Origin: Castellaniella caeni NBRC 101664
GTDB taxonomy: Bacteria > Pseudomonadota > Gammaproteobacteria > Burkholderiales > Burkholderiaceae_B
DNA length: 64,000 nucleotides
Assembly (NCBI RefSeq): GCF_001592225.1
Contig: NZ_BCWN01000013.1
Coordinates: 32,202 to 96,201, forward strand
Direction of reading: 5' to 3'
In this document: positions 1-9,610 of the stretch, one piece after another
How the letters are laid out: each line of letters starts with the position of its first letter
How positions within the stretch are numbered: position 1 is the stretch's first letter
Notes under the pieces: model-generated
Database searches by the model: none
The model's input: only the letters and a program-made list of their open reading frames with translations
What the model was told of the DNA's origin: nothing
Program-made: the position numbers and the translations under genes

Positions 1-927
<927 letters not shown>

Positions 928-942
928 AGCGATACGTCCTTT

Positions 943-963
943 AAAACACCGGACCGACCGGTG
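943..963 (-). terminator. Hairpin with T-run in the metK leader, possible attenuator
   Basis: On the minus strand CACCGG, a 5-nt loop and CCGGTG form a stem followed by TTTT, just before the metK ribosome site. GGTGC/GCACC (960-964 with 985-989) and GAGGT/ACCTC (965-969 with 987-991) offer competing pairings upstream in the transcript. That is the layout of a terminator/antiterminator switch. No known SAM riboswitch class was recognised, so the switch is an inference. Confidence 0.4.
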
Positions 964-1153
964 CGAGGTTGAACGAAACGCGTTGCACCTCTGGGATGAA
1001 TCGGGGCGCGACGCTTTAGCGGATAAGACGCGCTGTCGCCAGCGCGAGATCGCTCCGCAAGTTGTCGGTTAACTCAGCGATCGCAGGCATTTTAAGCGAA
1101 AATACCCCACTCCCGCAGAAATCGCTGCGCTCAACAGGGTCATCGTCCCCCTC

Positions 1154-2095
1154 ATGCTGTTGTTTCTCGTCCGCTCTCTGGCTGCGCTGCCGCTGTCCTG
1201 GCTGCAGGGTTTCGGGCGCCTCGTCGGTCTGCTCGTCTACGCTTTCCCGGGGCGCTATCGCCGCCGCCTGCGGGCCAACGCCTGCCGCGCGGGCTACACG
1301 AGCCCCGCCTTCCACCGCCGGACCGCCGCCGAATCGGGCGCCATGATCCTCGAAATCCCCAAGGTCTGGTGGCGCACCCGGCAGTGCCTGGCCATCACCC
1401 GCAGCGAGCAGGAAGCCGTCGTACAGACGGCCCTGGCCGAGGGGCGCGGCGTGCTGTATCTCACGCCGCACCTGGGCTGCTTCGAGATGACGGCGCGCCA
1501 CCTCACGCAGCACGGGCCGCTCACGGTGATGTTCCGCCCCTCGCGCAGCCGCCACCTCGACCCCATCGTCGAATCGGCGCGCGACATGCACAATCTGCGC
1601 GCCGTGCCCGCCAACCGCCACGGGGTGCGCGAATTCGTGCGCGCGCTCAAGCGCGGCGAGGCCGTAGGCATGCTGCCCGATCAGGTGCCGCGCGAAGGCG
1701 ACGGCCTGTGGCTGCCGTTTTTCGGCGACTACGCCCTCACCATGACGCTGGCCGCCCGGCTGGCGCTGCAGACCGGCGTGGCCGTGATCCTCACGGCGGG
1801 CGAGCGCCTGCCCCACGGGCGCGGCTGGCGCATCCACTACCTGCGCCTGCCCGAACCCCTGCCCGCCACCCCCGAGGCCCTGGCGCTGGCCATCAACCAG
1901 GCCATGGAGACCCTCATCCGGCGCTTTCCCGCGCAATATCTCTGGAGCTACAACCGCTACAAGCGGCCCGACGACGCGCCGCCCTACCCCGATGCGCCGC
2001 CAGTGCAGCCGGACGACTCCGCCGCCGTGCCGCCCCCGCCGCGGACGAACGCGCCAGCCCCCGTCCGCCCGGACATCCCGCCTGCGGCGGACTGA
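1154..2095 (+). CDS. lpxL: Lipid A biosynthesis lauroyl/acyl acyltransferase (LpxL/HtrB family)
   Basis: This inner-membrane enzyme adds a secondary acyl chain to Kdo2-lipid A or its precursor. The 313-residue product has a hydrophobic N-terminal anchor at residues 1-30 and the family HX4E catalytic motif at H106-E111 (HLGCFE). A downstream block LPDQVPREGDG is typical of the acyl-acceptor site. The C-terminus is a Pro/Ala/Asp-rich tail after about residue 280. A second acyltransferase follows 23 bases later, so the two probably form one operon that sets lipid A acylation. Which position each enzyme acylates cannot be told from sequence. Confidence 0.9.
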   Translation: MLLFLVRSLAALPLSWLQGFGRLVGLLVYAFPGRYRRRLRANACRAGYTSPAFHRRTAAESGAMILEIPKVWWRTRQCLAITRSEQEAVVQTALAEGRGVLYLTPHLGCFEMTARHLTQHGPLTVMFRPSRSRHLDPIVESARDMHNLRAVPANRHGVREFVRALKRGEAVGMLPDQVPREGDGLWLPFFGDYALTMTLAARLALQTGVAVILTAGERLPHGRGWRIHYLRLPEPLPATPEALALAINQAMETLIRRFPAQYLWSYNRYKRPDDAPPYPDAPPVQPDDSAAVPPPPRTNAPAPVRPDIPPAAD

Positions 2096-2118
2096 TTCAC
2101 TTCTACAATGCCGTGATC

Positions 2119-3009
2119 ATGGCTATCGACAAGAAACCGCTGCTGCGCGCCGTCCTGGGCTATTTTGGCCGCTGCCCCACCGCCACCCGCTTGCGCTGGG
2201 GGCGGGTACTGGGTCGGCTCGTGCCGCGCCTGCTGAAATCGCGCGCCCACATCGTGCGCGTGAATCTCGCGCACTGCTTCCCCGAACTGCGCCACGACCA
2301 GCGCGAGGCCTTGCTGCGGCGGCACTTCCAGCTGCTCGCCCAATCGTTCATCGATCGCGGGCTGTGCTGGTTTGGCGCGCCCGAGCGCATCCTGGCCACG
2401 GTCGAGCTGCACGGTGAACACCATCTGCAACGGCTGCTGGACGACGGGCGGCGCGTCCTCATGTTCGCGCCCCACTTCATCGCGCTGGACGCCGCCGCCA
2501 CCCGCCTGACGCTGTTCCTGAAAGAGTCCGCCACGCTCTACACAAAGCAGAGCGACGCCGACGTGGACGAGATCGTGCGCCTGGGGCGCGGGCGCTTCAA
2601 CCAGGTGCACCTGGTCAGCCGCCACGACGGGGTGCGCGGGCTCATCCGCCAGCTGCGCAAAGGCATTCCGGTGTACTACCTGCCCGACATGGATTTTGGC
2701 CGCCAGGGCAGCGCCTTCATCCCCTTTTTCGGCGTGCCCGCCGCCACGCTGCTGTCGGCGGCGCACATTGCCGCCGCCTGGGACGCCGCCGTCGTGCCCA
2801 TCATCAGCCGCCTGAACCCCGAAACCGGGCAGTATCAGGTGCACGTCGGCGCGCCCGTCGAAAATTTCCCGGGGGGCGACACGCCCGAGGCGGCCACCGC
2901 CCGGCTCAACGCCCTCATCGAAGCCGAAGTGCGCCCCGATCCGGCGCAATACTATTGGGTGCACCGGCGCTTCAAGACCCGTCCGGAAGGCGAGCCGGGT
3001 TTTTACTGA
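2119..3009 (+). CDS. Second lipid A acyltransferase (LpxL/LpxM family)
   Basis: The 296-residue product is a paralogue of the enzyme just upstream. The catalytic motif is HX4D, H119-D124 (HFIALD), and a conserved YYLPDMDFG block follows the middle of the chain. The frame is open much further upstream (to about 1369), but that part is a shadow of the first gene. The ATG at 2119 fits the family start and gives a 23-base intergenic gap. It probably adds a different secondary acyl chain from its neighbour. Confidence 0.88.
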   Translation: MAIDKKPLLRAVLGYFGRCPTATRLRWGRVLGRLVPRLLKSRAHIVRVNLAHCFPELRHDQREALLRRHFQLLAQSFIDRGLCWFGAPERILATVELHGEHHLQRLLDDGRRVLMFAPHFIALDAAATRLTLFLKESATLYTKQSDADVDEIVRLGRGRFNQVHLVSRHDGVRGLIRQLRKGIPVYYLPDMDFGRQGSAFIPFFGVPAATLLSAAHIAAAWDAAVVPIISRLNPETGQYQVHVGAPVENFPGGDTPEAATARLNALIEAEVRPDPAQYYWVHRRFKTRPEGEPGFY

Positions 3010-3128
3010 ACCACGAACCACATGGCCCTGCTGACGCCCCTGGTGCGGCGGCTGGCCCCGCCAGCCAGCCGTCCGGACACGCCAGCGCACCGCACCGCCA
3101 CAGCCCGTTTTTACAGGATAATGCTTCG

Positions 3129-4010
3129 ATGATCTGGAACTTCACCAAGATGCACGGCGCAGGCAACGATTTCGTCATGCTCGACGGCGTGCGGCAATCG
3201 ATACAGCTCACGCCCGAGCGCGCCCGCGCCCTCGCCGACCGCCACTTCGGCGTCGGCGCCGACCAGATCCTGTTGGTCGAAGACCCGCTCGACCCCAGCG
3301 CCGATTTCCGCTACCGCATCTTCAACGCCGACGGCGGCGAGGTCGAACACTGCGGCAACGGCGCACGCTGCTTCGTGCGCTTCGTGCACGAGCAGGGTCT
3401 GTCGCGGCGCAACCCGCTGCGCGCCGAAATCGCCACCGGGCTGATCGTGCTCACCGCCGCCGAAAACGGCGAAGTGGCCGTCGATATGGGCCACACCTGG
3501 TTCACTCCCGAACGCCTGGCCTTCGACCCGCGCGGCCTGCCCACCCGCGCCAGCGGCGGCGACACGCAATACGGCTTGGACGTGGCCGATGCCGCAGCCC
3601 CCGTCTGGTGCTCGCTGGTGGCAATCTCCAACCCGCACGCCGTCATGCAGGTGGACGACGTCGAGGCCTACCCGGTGGCCCGCATCGGGCCGCTCGTCGA
3701 AAGCCATCCGCGCTTCGCCCAGCGGGTCAATGCAGGCTTCATGCAGGTGCTCGGGCGCCACCACATCCGCCTGCGCGTCTACGAACGCGGCGCGGGCGAA
3801 ACGCTGGCCTGCGGCACGGGCGCCTGCGCCGCCGCCGTGGCGGGCATCCGCCGCGGCCTGCTCGACAGCCCCGTGCAAGTGGATACCCACGGCGGCACCT
3901 TGCACATAGAATGGACGGGTGAGACCCTGCGCATGCGCGGGCCCACCACCACGGTCTTCCAAGGGCAGATCGACATCGACGCGCTCGTGGCGACCCAGGC
4001 GGGCCGCTAG
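3129..4010 (+). CDS. dapF: Diaminopimelate epimerase
   Basis: DapF interconverts LL- and meso-diaminopimelate for lysine and peptidoglycan synthesis in the cytosol. The 293-residue product has the two catalytic cysteines in their family motifs: C75 in HCGNGARC and C228 in ACGTGACA. N-terminal MHGAGNDF is also characteristic. The frame is open upstream of the ATG at 3129, but the family N-terminus ([10 protein letters not shown]) begins there. The gene lies upstream of DUF484 and xerC in the order common in proteobacteria. Confidence 0.97.
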   Translation: MIWNFTKMHGAGNDFVMLDGVRQSIQLTPERARALADRHFGVGADQILLVEDPLDPSADFRYRIFNADGGEVEHCGNGARCFVRFVHEQGLSRRNPLRAEIATGLIVLTAAENGEVAVDMGHTWFTPERLAFDPRGLPTRASGGDTQYGLDVADAAAPVWCSLVAISNPHAVMQVDDVEAYPVARIGPLVESHPRFAQRVNAGFMQVLGRHHIRLRVYERGAGETLACGTGACAAAVAGIRRGLLDSPVQVDTHGGTLHIEWTGETLRMRGPTTTVFQGQIDIDALVATQAGR

Positions 4011-4100
4011 CGCCGGGCCGCCGCACGACGGCGCATGCCGCGCGCCGCGTGACTGCCCACCTGGCAGCTTCATCCGCCCCTATTCCTTCGACAAAGACAC

Positions 4101-4787
4101 ATGGACACTCAGACCACCGCTCTCACCGCCCAGGACGTGGCCAGCTTTCTGGGCCAGAATCCGCAGTTCTTCGAAGAACACGCCGAGCTTTTCGCCACGC
4201 TGAGCGTGCCCCACCCCTACCAGGGGCGCGCCATCTCGCTGGGCGAACGCCAGATCATGACGCTGCGGGGCCGTGTCAAAGAACACGAACAACGCCTCAT
4301 GCAGCTGTTGCACCAGGCGGGCGGCAACGAACGCATCAGCCAGCACCTCATGCAGTGGTGCGCCCGCATGCTGGCCGAGACCGACGCCCGCAAGCTGCCG
4401 ACTCACATCCGCGACAGCCTCAGCGAACAATTCCAGCTCAGCGACATCGCCCTGCGCCTCTGGGGCCTGTCCCAGCTCGAAGAAGGCGAATTCACCCAAG
4501 GCGCCACGGCCGCCATCCGGCACTACGCCGACACCCTTGCCCAACCCTACTGCGGGCCGCTCAAAGACCACGAGGCCGCCAGCTGGCTGGCCGCGCCGCC
4601 CACCTCGCTGGCCATCCTGCCGCTGCGCCCGCTCGCGGGCGGCGGCACCATCGGCCTGCTGGTGCTGGGGTCGGACGACGCCCAGCGCTTCACTGCCGAC
4701 ATGGGCACCACCTTTCTCGAACAGATCGCCGCGCTGGCGGGCGCGGCACTGGGACGGCTGAACGCCAACACCCCGGATGCCGCCTGA
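4101..4787 (+). CDS. DUF484 family protein
   Basis: The product is a 228-residue soluble protein of the DUF484 family, which has a GAF-like fold and usually sits between dapF and xerC. Family N-terminal features are visible (DVASFLGQNPQFFEEH, then a Leu/Arg-rich helix around residues 45-75). No catalytic motif was seen. Its end overlaps the xerC start by 11 bases, which implies translational coupling. A molecular role is not established for the family. Confidence 0.9.
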   Translation: MDTQTTALTAQDVASFLGQNPQFFEEHAELFATLSVPHPYQGRAISLGERQIMTLRGRVKEHEQRLMQLLHQAGGNERISQHLMQWCARMLAETDARKLPTHIRDSLSEQFQLSDIALRLWGLSQLEEGEFTQGATAAIRHYADTLAQPYCGPLKDHEAASWLAAPPTSLAILPLRPLAGGGTIGLLVLGSDDAQRFTADMGTTFLEQIAALAGAALGRLNANTPDAA

Positions 4788-5820
4788 GTCCAGAACCCAC
4801 CCCCAGCCCAGCGCCGGCGATACCGCCCAGACCGTGCCCGGTGCCTCATCGAGCGCCCCGCTGGCGGCAGACCAGCAGCGCATCGAGGCCTGGCTGACCG
4901 AGCTGGGCGCCCAGCAGCGCTATTCGCCGCACACGGTGGCCGCCTACCGGCGTGACCTGTACACCCTGCAGCGGTGCCACCCCGGACTGGCGCTCGACGC
5001 GCTCACCGAAGCCCACATCCGCCAGGCCCTGGGACGCCTGCACGCCCAGGGACGGCAGCCGCGCGGCCTGGCGCGCACGCTGTCGGCCTGGCGCAGCTAC
5101 TTCGAATGGCGCGCGCCCCAGGCAGGCCTGAGCAGCAATCCGGCGCACGGGGTGCGCGCGCCAAAAATCCCGCGCAGCCTGCCCAAGGCGCTGTCCGTGG
5201 ATCAGGCGCAGGCCCTGCTCGACCGCCCGCGTCTGCCTCCGCCGCAGACACCCGTCGAAAAACGCGACATGGCGATGTTCGAGGTGCTGTATTCCAGCGG
5301 GCTGCGGCTCGCCGAACTGGTGGGGCTCGACTGGCGGCCCCTGCGCGAAGACGGCTACGCCTCGCACAGCTGGGTCGATCTGGACGAGCGCGAGGCCACC
5401 GTGCGCGGCAAGGGCGGCAAGACTCGCGCCGTGCCGCTGGGCCAGCACGCTGTGGCGGCCTTGCAGGCCTGGCTCGCCGTGCGCGGCGAACTGCTGCCCG
5501 CCGCTGCCGACGCGAACACCCGGGCGGCCCTGTTTCTGGGGGCCCGGGGGCGGCGCATCAGCCCACGCGTCGTCCAGCTGCAGCTGCAGGCCCTGGGGCA
5601 GCAGGCCGGGCTGCCGCTGCACGTGCACCCGCACAGCCTGCGCCACAGCTTTGCCAGCCACCTGCTGCAATCGGCCCAGGATCTGCGCGCGGTGCAAGAG
5701 CTGCTGGGCCACGCCAACATCGCCACCACGCAGATCTACACCCGGCTGGATTTCCAGCACCTGGCCGCCAGCTACGACCAGGCGCACCCGCGCGCCAAGC
5801 GACGCACGAAAGATGAGTAA
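4777..5820 (+). CDS. xerC: Site-specific tyrosine recombinase XerC
   Basis: XerC, with XerD, resolves chromosome dimers at dif. The 347-residue product carries the whole tyrosine-recombinase active site: R177 (SGLRLAEL), K212 (RGKGGK), H286 and R289 (HSLRH), H312 (LLGHANI) and Y321. The N-terminal SAM-like DNA-binding half covers about residues 35-125. A loop of about 15 residues between the Arg and Lys motifs makes it slightly longer than E. coli XerC. The N-terminal 30 residues are Pro/Ser/Ala-rich and the true start could be downstream. Confidence 0.95.
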   Translation: MPPESRTHPQPSAGDTAQTVPGASSSAPLAADQQRIEAWLTELGAQQRYSPHTVAAYRRDLYTLQRCHPGLALDALTEAHIRQALGRLHAQGRQPRGLARTLSAWRSYFEWRAPQAGLSSNPAHGVRAPKIPRSLPKALSVDQAQALLDRPRLPPPQTPVEKRDMAMFEVLYSSGLRLAELVGLDWRPLREDGYASHSWVDLDEREATVRGKGGKTRAVPLGQHAVAALQAWLAVRGELLPAAADANTRAALFLGARGRRISPRVVQLQLQALGQQAGLPLHVHPHSLRHSFASHLLQSAQDLRAVQELLGHANIATTQIYTRLDFQHLAASYDQAHPRAKRRTKDE

Positions 5821-5931
5821 TGCGTCGCATCAGTGACGCCCGCCGCGCCAACGCCGCCCCGCACGACCTCCGCGCATCCGCGCCAGGCTAGCCAGTGGAC
5901 GGCCAGACCATCGAATCGGCAAGCGCCCGCG

Positions 5932-7014
5932 CTACTGCTCGCCCGCAAAACCCTTCAACAGCTGCTGAGCGTTCCAGCGGAACATGCCCAGGTAGGTCGA
6001 GGCTTCCTGGCCCGCCGGGGCCAGGGTGTCGGCGTACAGCGTGCCGCCCATGGTGACCCCGGCCTCGCGCGCAACCTGCTGCAAGGCCCGCGAATTGCCG
6101 CCGTGTTCGAGGAACAGGGCGCGTACGTGCTGCGCGCGCACCTGCTTGAGCAGATTGGCCATGGCGCGCGCCGAGGGCTCGGCCTCGCTGGAGACCCCTA
6201 CGAGCGACAGGATGCGGATGCCGTAGGCCGCCCCCAGATAGCCGAACGCGTCGTGCGAGGTGGCCAGCACGCGCTGGTCTTCGGGCACGTCGGCCAGCGC
6301 CTGGCGCCACCGGGTGTCTTCCTGGCGCAGCTTGTGCACGTAGGCATCGGCCCGGGCAAAATAGGCCGACTCGTGCGCCGGATCGGCCTGCGCCAGCCCC
6401 TGGGCAATGTTCTGCACGTACTGCACGCCATTGGCAAGGTTCTGCCAGGCATGCGGATCGACCGAGCCTGGCGCGGCATCGCCGCTTTCGCCCGCCGCCA
6501 CGGTGCGCGGCGTGACGCCGTGCGACGCGACGACCTCACGCCCCTTGAAGCCCGAGGCCTCGATCAGGCGCGGCATCCATGACTCAAAGCCCAGGCCATT
6601 GAGCACCAGCACCCGGGCGGCCCCCAGGGTGCGGACATCCCGCGGGCCCGGTTCAAACGAATGCGCCTCGCGCAAGGGGCCCACCAGCACGTCCAGGCGG
6701 ATGTCGTCGCCACCGACCTCGCGCACCATGTCGCCCACGATGGAAAACGAAGCCACCACGCGCAGCCGCTGGTCGGCGGCAGGCGCGGTCGCGGCGGTTG
6801 CGGCGGTTGCGGCAGTCGCCATGCCTGCTTGCGCCGCCCCCTCGGCCGACACCTGGGCCCGCGCCGCCGCCAGCCCGAGCATCATCAGCCCCACGGCCAG
6901 CAGCACGCTCCGCGCGGCATGCCAAATCGGCATCACCCCACGCGCCCGCGCCCGGATGAGCCCCCGTGAAGCGACCGGGAGCAGCGCCCCACGGTTCCAT
7001 ACATCGACCATCAT
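5932..7014 (-). CDS. znuA: Zinc/manganese ABC transporter substrate-binding protein (ZnuA-like)
   Basis: This periplasmic metal-binding lipocalin-unrelated cluster A-I receptor would deliver Zn(II) or Mn(II) to the permease at 7019-7915. The ATG at 7014 follows GGAGAG and lies 4 bases after the permease stop. This start gives a long leader, and an internal ATG (MPIWHAARS, about residue 28) would give a shorter signal peptide ending at ARA-Q. Metal ligands appear in order as His in AHSFEP, His in DPHAWQ, His in SHDAFG and Asp in YADTL. Instead of the His-rich loop of many zinc receptors there is an Ala/Thr tract near the mature N-terminus. The Zur palindrome upstream of the operon favours zinc. 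Confidence 0.88.
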   Translation of the reverse strand: MMVDVWNRGALLPVASRGLIRARARGVMPIWHAARSVLLAVGLMMLGLAAARAQVSAEGAAQAGMATAATAATAATAPAADQRLRVVASFSIVGDMVREVGGDDIRLDVLVGPLREAHSFEPGPRDVRTLGAARVLVLNGLGFESWMPRLIEASGFKGREVVASHGVTPRTVAAGESGDAAPGSVDPHAWQNLANGVQYVQNIAQGLAQADPAHESAYFARADAYVHKLRQEDTRWRQALADVPEDQRVLATSHDAFGYLGAAYGIRILSLVGVSSEAEPSARAMANLLKQVRAQHVRALFLEHGGNSRALQQVAREAGVTMGGTLYADTLAPAGQEASTYLGMFRWNAQQLLKGFAGEQ

Positions 7015-7018
7015 GTGT

Positions 7019-7915
7019 TCACTCTCCCATGGATTCCAGCAAGCGGGCGCGCCGCGCGCGCGCCTGGCGCACGGTCTGCAGCAGGCCGCCGTGCGGCCCC
7101 AGCCCCACCGAGGCAAAGTGCGCCACCCCGGCGGCCAGGATGATGGCGGGCGAGGCCGCCACATCCGCGTAATACGACACCAGCAGGCCGACATACGAGG
7201 CCAGCGCCCCCAGCACGGCGGCCAGCACCATTTGCGCCCCCACCGCGCGTACCCAGAAGCGCGCCGCCGTAGCGGGCAGCATCATGATGCCCACCACCAT
7301 GAGCGTGCCCAGCACCTGGAAGCCCGCCACCAGATTGAGCACCAGCAGCAGCAGAAACCCCATGTGCGCCCAGGCGCCGATGCGCCCCTCGGTGCGCAGG
7401 AACAGCGGGTCGAGACATTCGGTGACCAGCACGCGAAACAGGCCCGCCAGCGCCAGCAACGTGACGCTGCTGACCAGCGTCACCAGCAGCAGGGCGCCTT
7501 CGCTCAGGCCCAGCACGGTGCCGAACAGCACGTGGATCAAATCCAGGTTGGTGCCCTTCAGAGACACCAGCAAGACCCCCAGCCCCAGGGACACCAGGTA
7601 AAAGGCGGCAAAGCTGGCGTCCTCGCGCAAGGGGGTGAGGCGCGAGATCACCCCGGCCAGCAGGGCCACCAGCACGCCGGTGACGAGCCCGCCCAGCGTC
7701 ATGGCCGTCATGGACAGGCCCGCCGTGAGAAACCCCACCGCCACCCCCGGCAAGATGGCGTGCGCCATGGCGTCGCCGATGAGGCTCAGGCGCCGCAGCA
7801 CCAGAAACACCCCCAGCGGCCCGGCGGCGAAGGCCAGCGCCCAGGAACCTGCCAGCGCGCGGCGCATGAAGGCGTAATCGATGAAAGGCTGAACCAGCAC
7901 GCTCCAGAGCGTCAT
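7019..7915 (-). CDS. znuB: Zinc/manganese ABC transporter permease (ZnuB-like)
   Basis: The 298-residue protein is an ABC-3 family inner-membrane permease with about eight hydrophobic helices. The family signature GDAMAHAILPGVAVGF is present near residue 50. Its ATG overlaps the stop of the ATPase gene by one base (TGATG), and its stop is 4 bases from the receptor start. The three genes are therefore one translationally coupled operon. Longer in-frame starts inside the ATPase gene are shadows. Confidence 0.92.
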   Translation of the reverse strand: MTLWSVLVQPFIDYAFMRRALAGSWALAFAAGPLGVFLVLRRLSLIGDAMAHAILPGVAVGFLTAGLSMTAMTLGGLVTGVLVALLAGVISRLTPLREDASFAAFYLVSLGLGVLLVSLKGTNLDLIHVLFGTVLGLSEGALLLVTLVSSVTLLALAGLFRVLVTECLDPLFLRTEGRIGAWAHMGFLLLLVLNLVAGFQVLGTLMVVGIMMLPATAARFWVRAVGAQMVLAAVLGALASYVGLLVSYYADVAASPAIILAAGVAHFASVGLGPHGGLLQTVRQARARRARLLESMGE

Positions 7916-8715
7916 CAGACCGCCCCCCCGGCGCACAGGTGGCGCGCCAGATGCAGGTTGGCGGCGCTGAGCACGCGCTCGGTGGGGCCCCAATCGACCA
8001 CCTGCCCGCCCAGCAGCAGGGCCTGGGGAAAGTGGCCGCGCACCATGTCCAGGTCGTGCAGCACGGCAATGATGGTGCGCCCCTGCGCGTGCCACTGGTG
8101 CAGCAGCGCGAGCAGGTCTTCGGTGGTGGCGCGATCGACGGCGGCAAAGGGCTCGTCGAGCAGGATCACCTGCGCATCACGCAGCATGAGGCGCGCAAAG
8201 AGGGCGCGCTGCAGCTGACCACCCGACAGGGTATCGACCGGCTGATGGCCGAAGCCCGCCAGGCCCACCGCCAGCAAGGCCGCCTCGACGGCCTCGCGGT
8301 CGGCGGCCCCCATGCCACGCCAGGCGCCCAGGCGGTGCCAGGCCCCCAGCGCCACGAGATCGAAGGTGCTGATGGGAAAGCTGAGATCGAGTTCCGCCGA
8401 CTGCGGCAGGCAGGCCAGGCTGTGCGCCAGACCCGGTTCGATGCGGATGCGGCCCCGGGCCGGGCTCAGGCGCCCGGTGAGCGCCTTGATGAGGGTGGAT
8501 TTGCCCGCCCCGTTGGGGCCCACCAGCGCCGTCAGGGTGCCCTGGGGAAACACGCCGCAGGCATCGCGCACGGCGATGCGGTCGTGCCAGCCCAGCCACA
8601 CCTGCTGCAGCTCGATAGCGGGCGACAGGGCCGCCGCCGGCAGCGCGGACCCGCCCGGCGCGGCCACGCCATGCACCGAACAGCCGACCAGGCTTTCGTG
8701 TGCGCTCACCACCAT
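7915..8715 (-). CDS. znuC: Zinc/manganese ABC transporter ATP-binding protein (ZnuC-like)
   Basis: This ATPase powers the adjacent metal importer. Walker A (GPNGAGKST), the signature LSGGQLQRALFARL, Walker B (VILLDEPFAAVD) and the H-loop His (VLHDLD) are all intact. Two ATGs further upstream (8742, 8727) are possible. The ATG at 8715 was chosen because it overlaps the end of the small ORF at 8706-8849, consistent with coupling. The N-terminal 35 residues before the ABC core are longer than in E. coli ZnuC. Confidence 0.9.
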   Translation of the reverse strand: MVVSAHESLVGCSVHGVAAPGGSALPAAALSPAIELQQVWLGWHDRIAVRDACGVFPQGTLTALVGPNGAGKSTLIKALTGRLSPARGRIRIEPGLAHSLACLPQSAELDLSFPISTFDLVALGAWHRLGAWRGMGAADREAVEAALLAVGLAGFGHQPVDTLSGGQLQRALFARLMLRDAQVILLDEPFAAVDRATTEDLLALLHQWHAQGRTIIAVLHDLDMVRGHFPQALLLGGQVVDWGPTERVLSAANLHLARHLCAGGAV

Positions 8716-8849
8716 TGCAGCGCCCATCCGGTGAGCGCCCACAGCAGCAGCACGGCCCAGGCCACCCGCCGCATGCGCTGGGCGGCCGACAGCAGCAGGG
8801 ACGAGCCCCGGTAGTGATCCGGGCGGGAAAAGGGAAAGAGTCGCGGCAT
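8706..8849 (-). CDS. 47-residue single-pass membrane peptide, first gene of the zinc operon
   Basis: A short frame ATG(8849)-TGA(8706) sits between the Zur palindrome and the ABC ATPase. It encodes 47 residues: a basic/aromatic N-terminus (MPRLFPFSRPDHYRG), then one hydrophobic helix at about residues 28-46 ending LQWW. Third codon positions are G/C-rich like the neighbours. Its stop overlaps the ATPase ATG at 8715, as in coupled genes. No strong Shine-Dalgarno site precedes it. No function is recognised; location suggests a small accessory membrane protein for zinc uptake. Confidence 0.55.
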   Translation of the reverse strand: MPRLFPFSRPDHYRGSSLLLSAAQRMRRVAWAVLLLWALTGWALQWW

Positions 8850-8876
8850 GGACGGCAAGATCGAACAGGGAATTGC

Positions 8877-8894
8877 GTTATGTTATAACATAAC
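8877..8894. promoter_or_regulatory. Perfect 18-bp Zur-box palindrome between zur and the zinc importer
   Basis: GTTATGTTATAACATAAC is a perfect palindrome whose core matches known Zur operators (ATGTTATAACAT). It lies 27 bases from the small-ORF start on the minus strand and 4 bases before the zur ATG on the plus strand. It also contains TATAAC, a plausible -10 on both strands. One operator could therefore control both divergent units and make zur autoregulated. Confidence 0.85.
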
Positions 8895-8898
8895 AACC

Positions 8899-9381
8899 AT
8901 GAACACGACGTCTCACGCACATTCCGAGGCCGCCGTCACCCGGCGCCTGCAGACGGCCGAACAGCTCTGCAAGCAGCGCGGCACGCGGCTGACGCCCTTG
9001 CGGCGCCTGGTGCTGGAAACCCTGCTGCGCCAGCCGGGCAGCATGAAAGCCTACGATCTGCTCGACGCCCTGCGCCAGGCCCAGCCGGGGGCGGCCCCGC
9101 CCACGGTCTACCGCGCACTCGACTTCCTCACCGAGCAAGGCCTCATCCACCGGCTCGATGCCGTCAACGCCTGGAGCGCCTGCACCGACGCGGCGGGCCA
9201 CCCGCACGATCTGCTGATCGTCTGCATCCGCTGCGGCACGGTGGCCGAACTCAGCGACCCGGCGCTCAGCCAGCGCCTGGCCGACTGCGTGTCTCAGGCG
9301 GGCTTCGTGCTCGACGGCCACGAAACCGAGCTTCGCGCCGTCTGCGCGCGCTGCCAGGCGGCCCCGCCGGGCGCCCCGTAA
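8899..9381 (+). CDS. zur: Fur-family zinc uptake regulator Zur
   Basis: The 160-residue product is a Fur-superfamily repressor. It has an N-terminal winged helix (RLTPLRRLVLETLL, then PPTVYRALDFL) and a C-terminal metal/dimerization domain with two CxxC structural-zinc pairs (CIRC and CARC). The operator next to it and the adjacent zinc importer identify it as Zur rather than Fur. The start at 8899 is only 4 bases from the palindrome, so the mRNA may be leaderless. An in-frame ATG at 8848 would place the operator inside the gene and is less likely. Confidence 0.9.
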   Translation: MNTTSHAHSEAAVTRRLQTAEQLCKQRGTRLTPLRRLVLETLLRQPGSMKAYDLLDALRQAQPGAAPPTVYRALDFLTEQGLIHRLDAVNAWSACTDAAGHPHDLLIVCIRCGTVAELSDPALSQRLADCVSQAGFVLDGHETELRAVCARCQAAPPGAP

Positions 9382-9493
9382 GGCGCGGGCCAACGCGCGC
9401 CACAAGGCGCTACGCGGCACGAACCACAGCACGCCAACCCGCGCGCACGCCGCCGGACGAAGTACCGGTGTTTGCCCTAAACCCCCGCCTATG

Positions 9494-9505
9494 ATGTAAT
9501 CGCAT
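9494..9505. promoter_or_regulatory. Degenerate Zur-like box upstream of the CobW GTPase
   Basis: ATGTAATCGCAT matches 9 of 12 positions of the core at 8877-8894 (ATGTTATAACAT) and keeps the outer ATG/CAT dyad. It sits about 105 bases before the GTPase start. CobW/ZigA-type genes are often in Zur regulons. The match is weak and could be chance. Confidence 0.3.
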
Positions 9506-9610
9506 GCTGATCGCTCAAGCCGCTTGACAAGAGACCGCAAAGCAGAATGCATATTCTGTGCCGCGAGTTCCGCCAGAACAGGCGGCAGCGTATCGCTCTC
9601 GAGACTCGCC

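Noticed and set aside
1369..3009. 546-codon plus frame covering the second acyltransferase
   Set aside because: The upstream 250 codons are an out-of-frame shadow of the first acyltransferase; the real gene starts at 2119.
5834..6582. Plus-strand ORFs opposite the zinc receptor gene
   Set aside because: High G+C antisense frames without family features; the minus-strand receptor has clear metal ligands.
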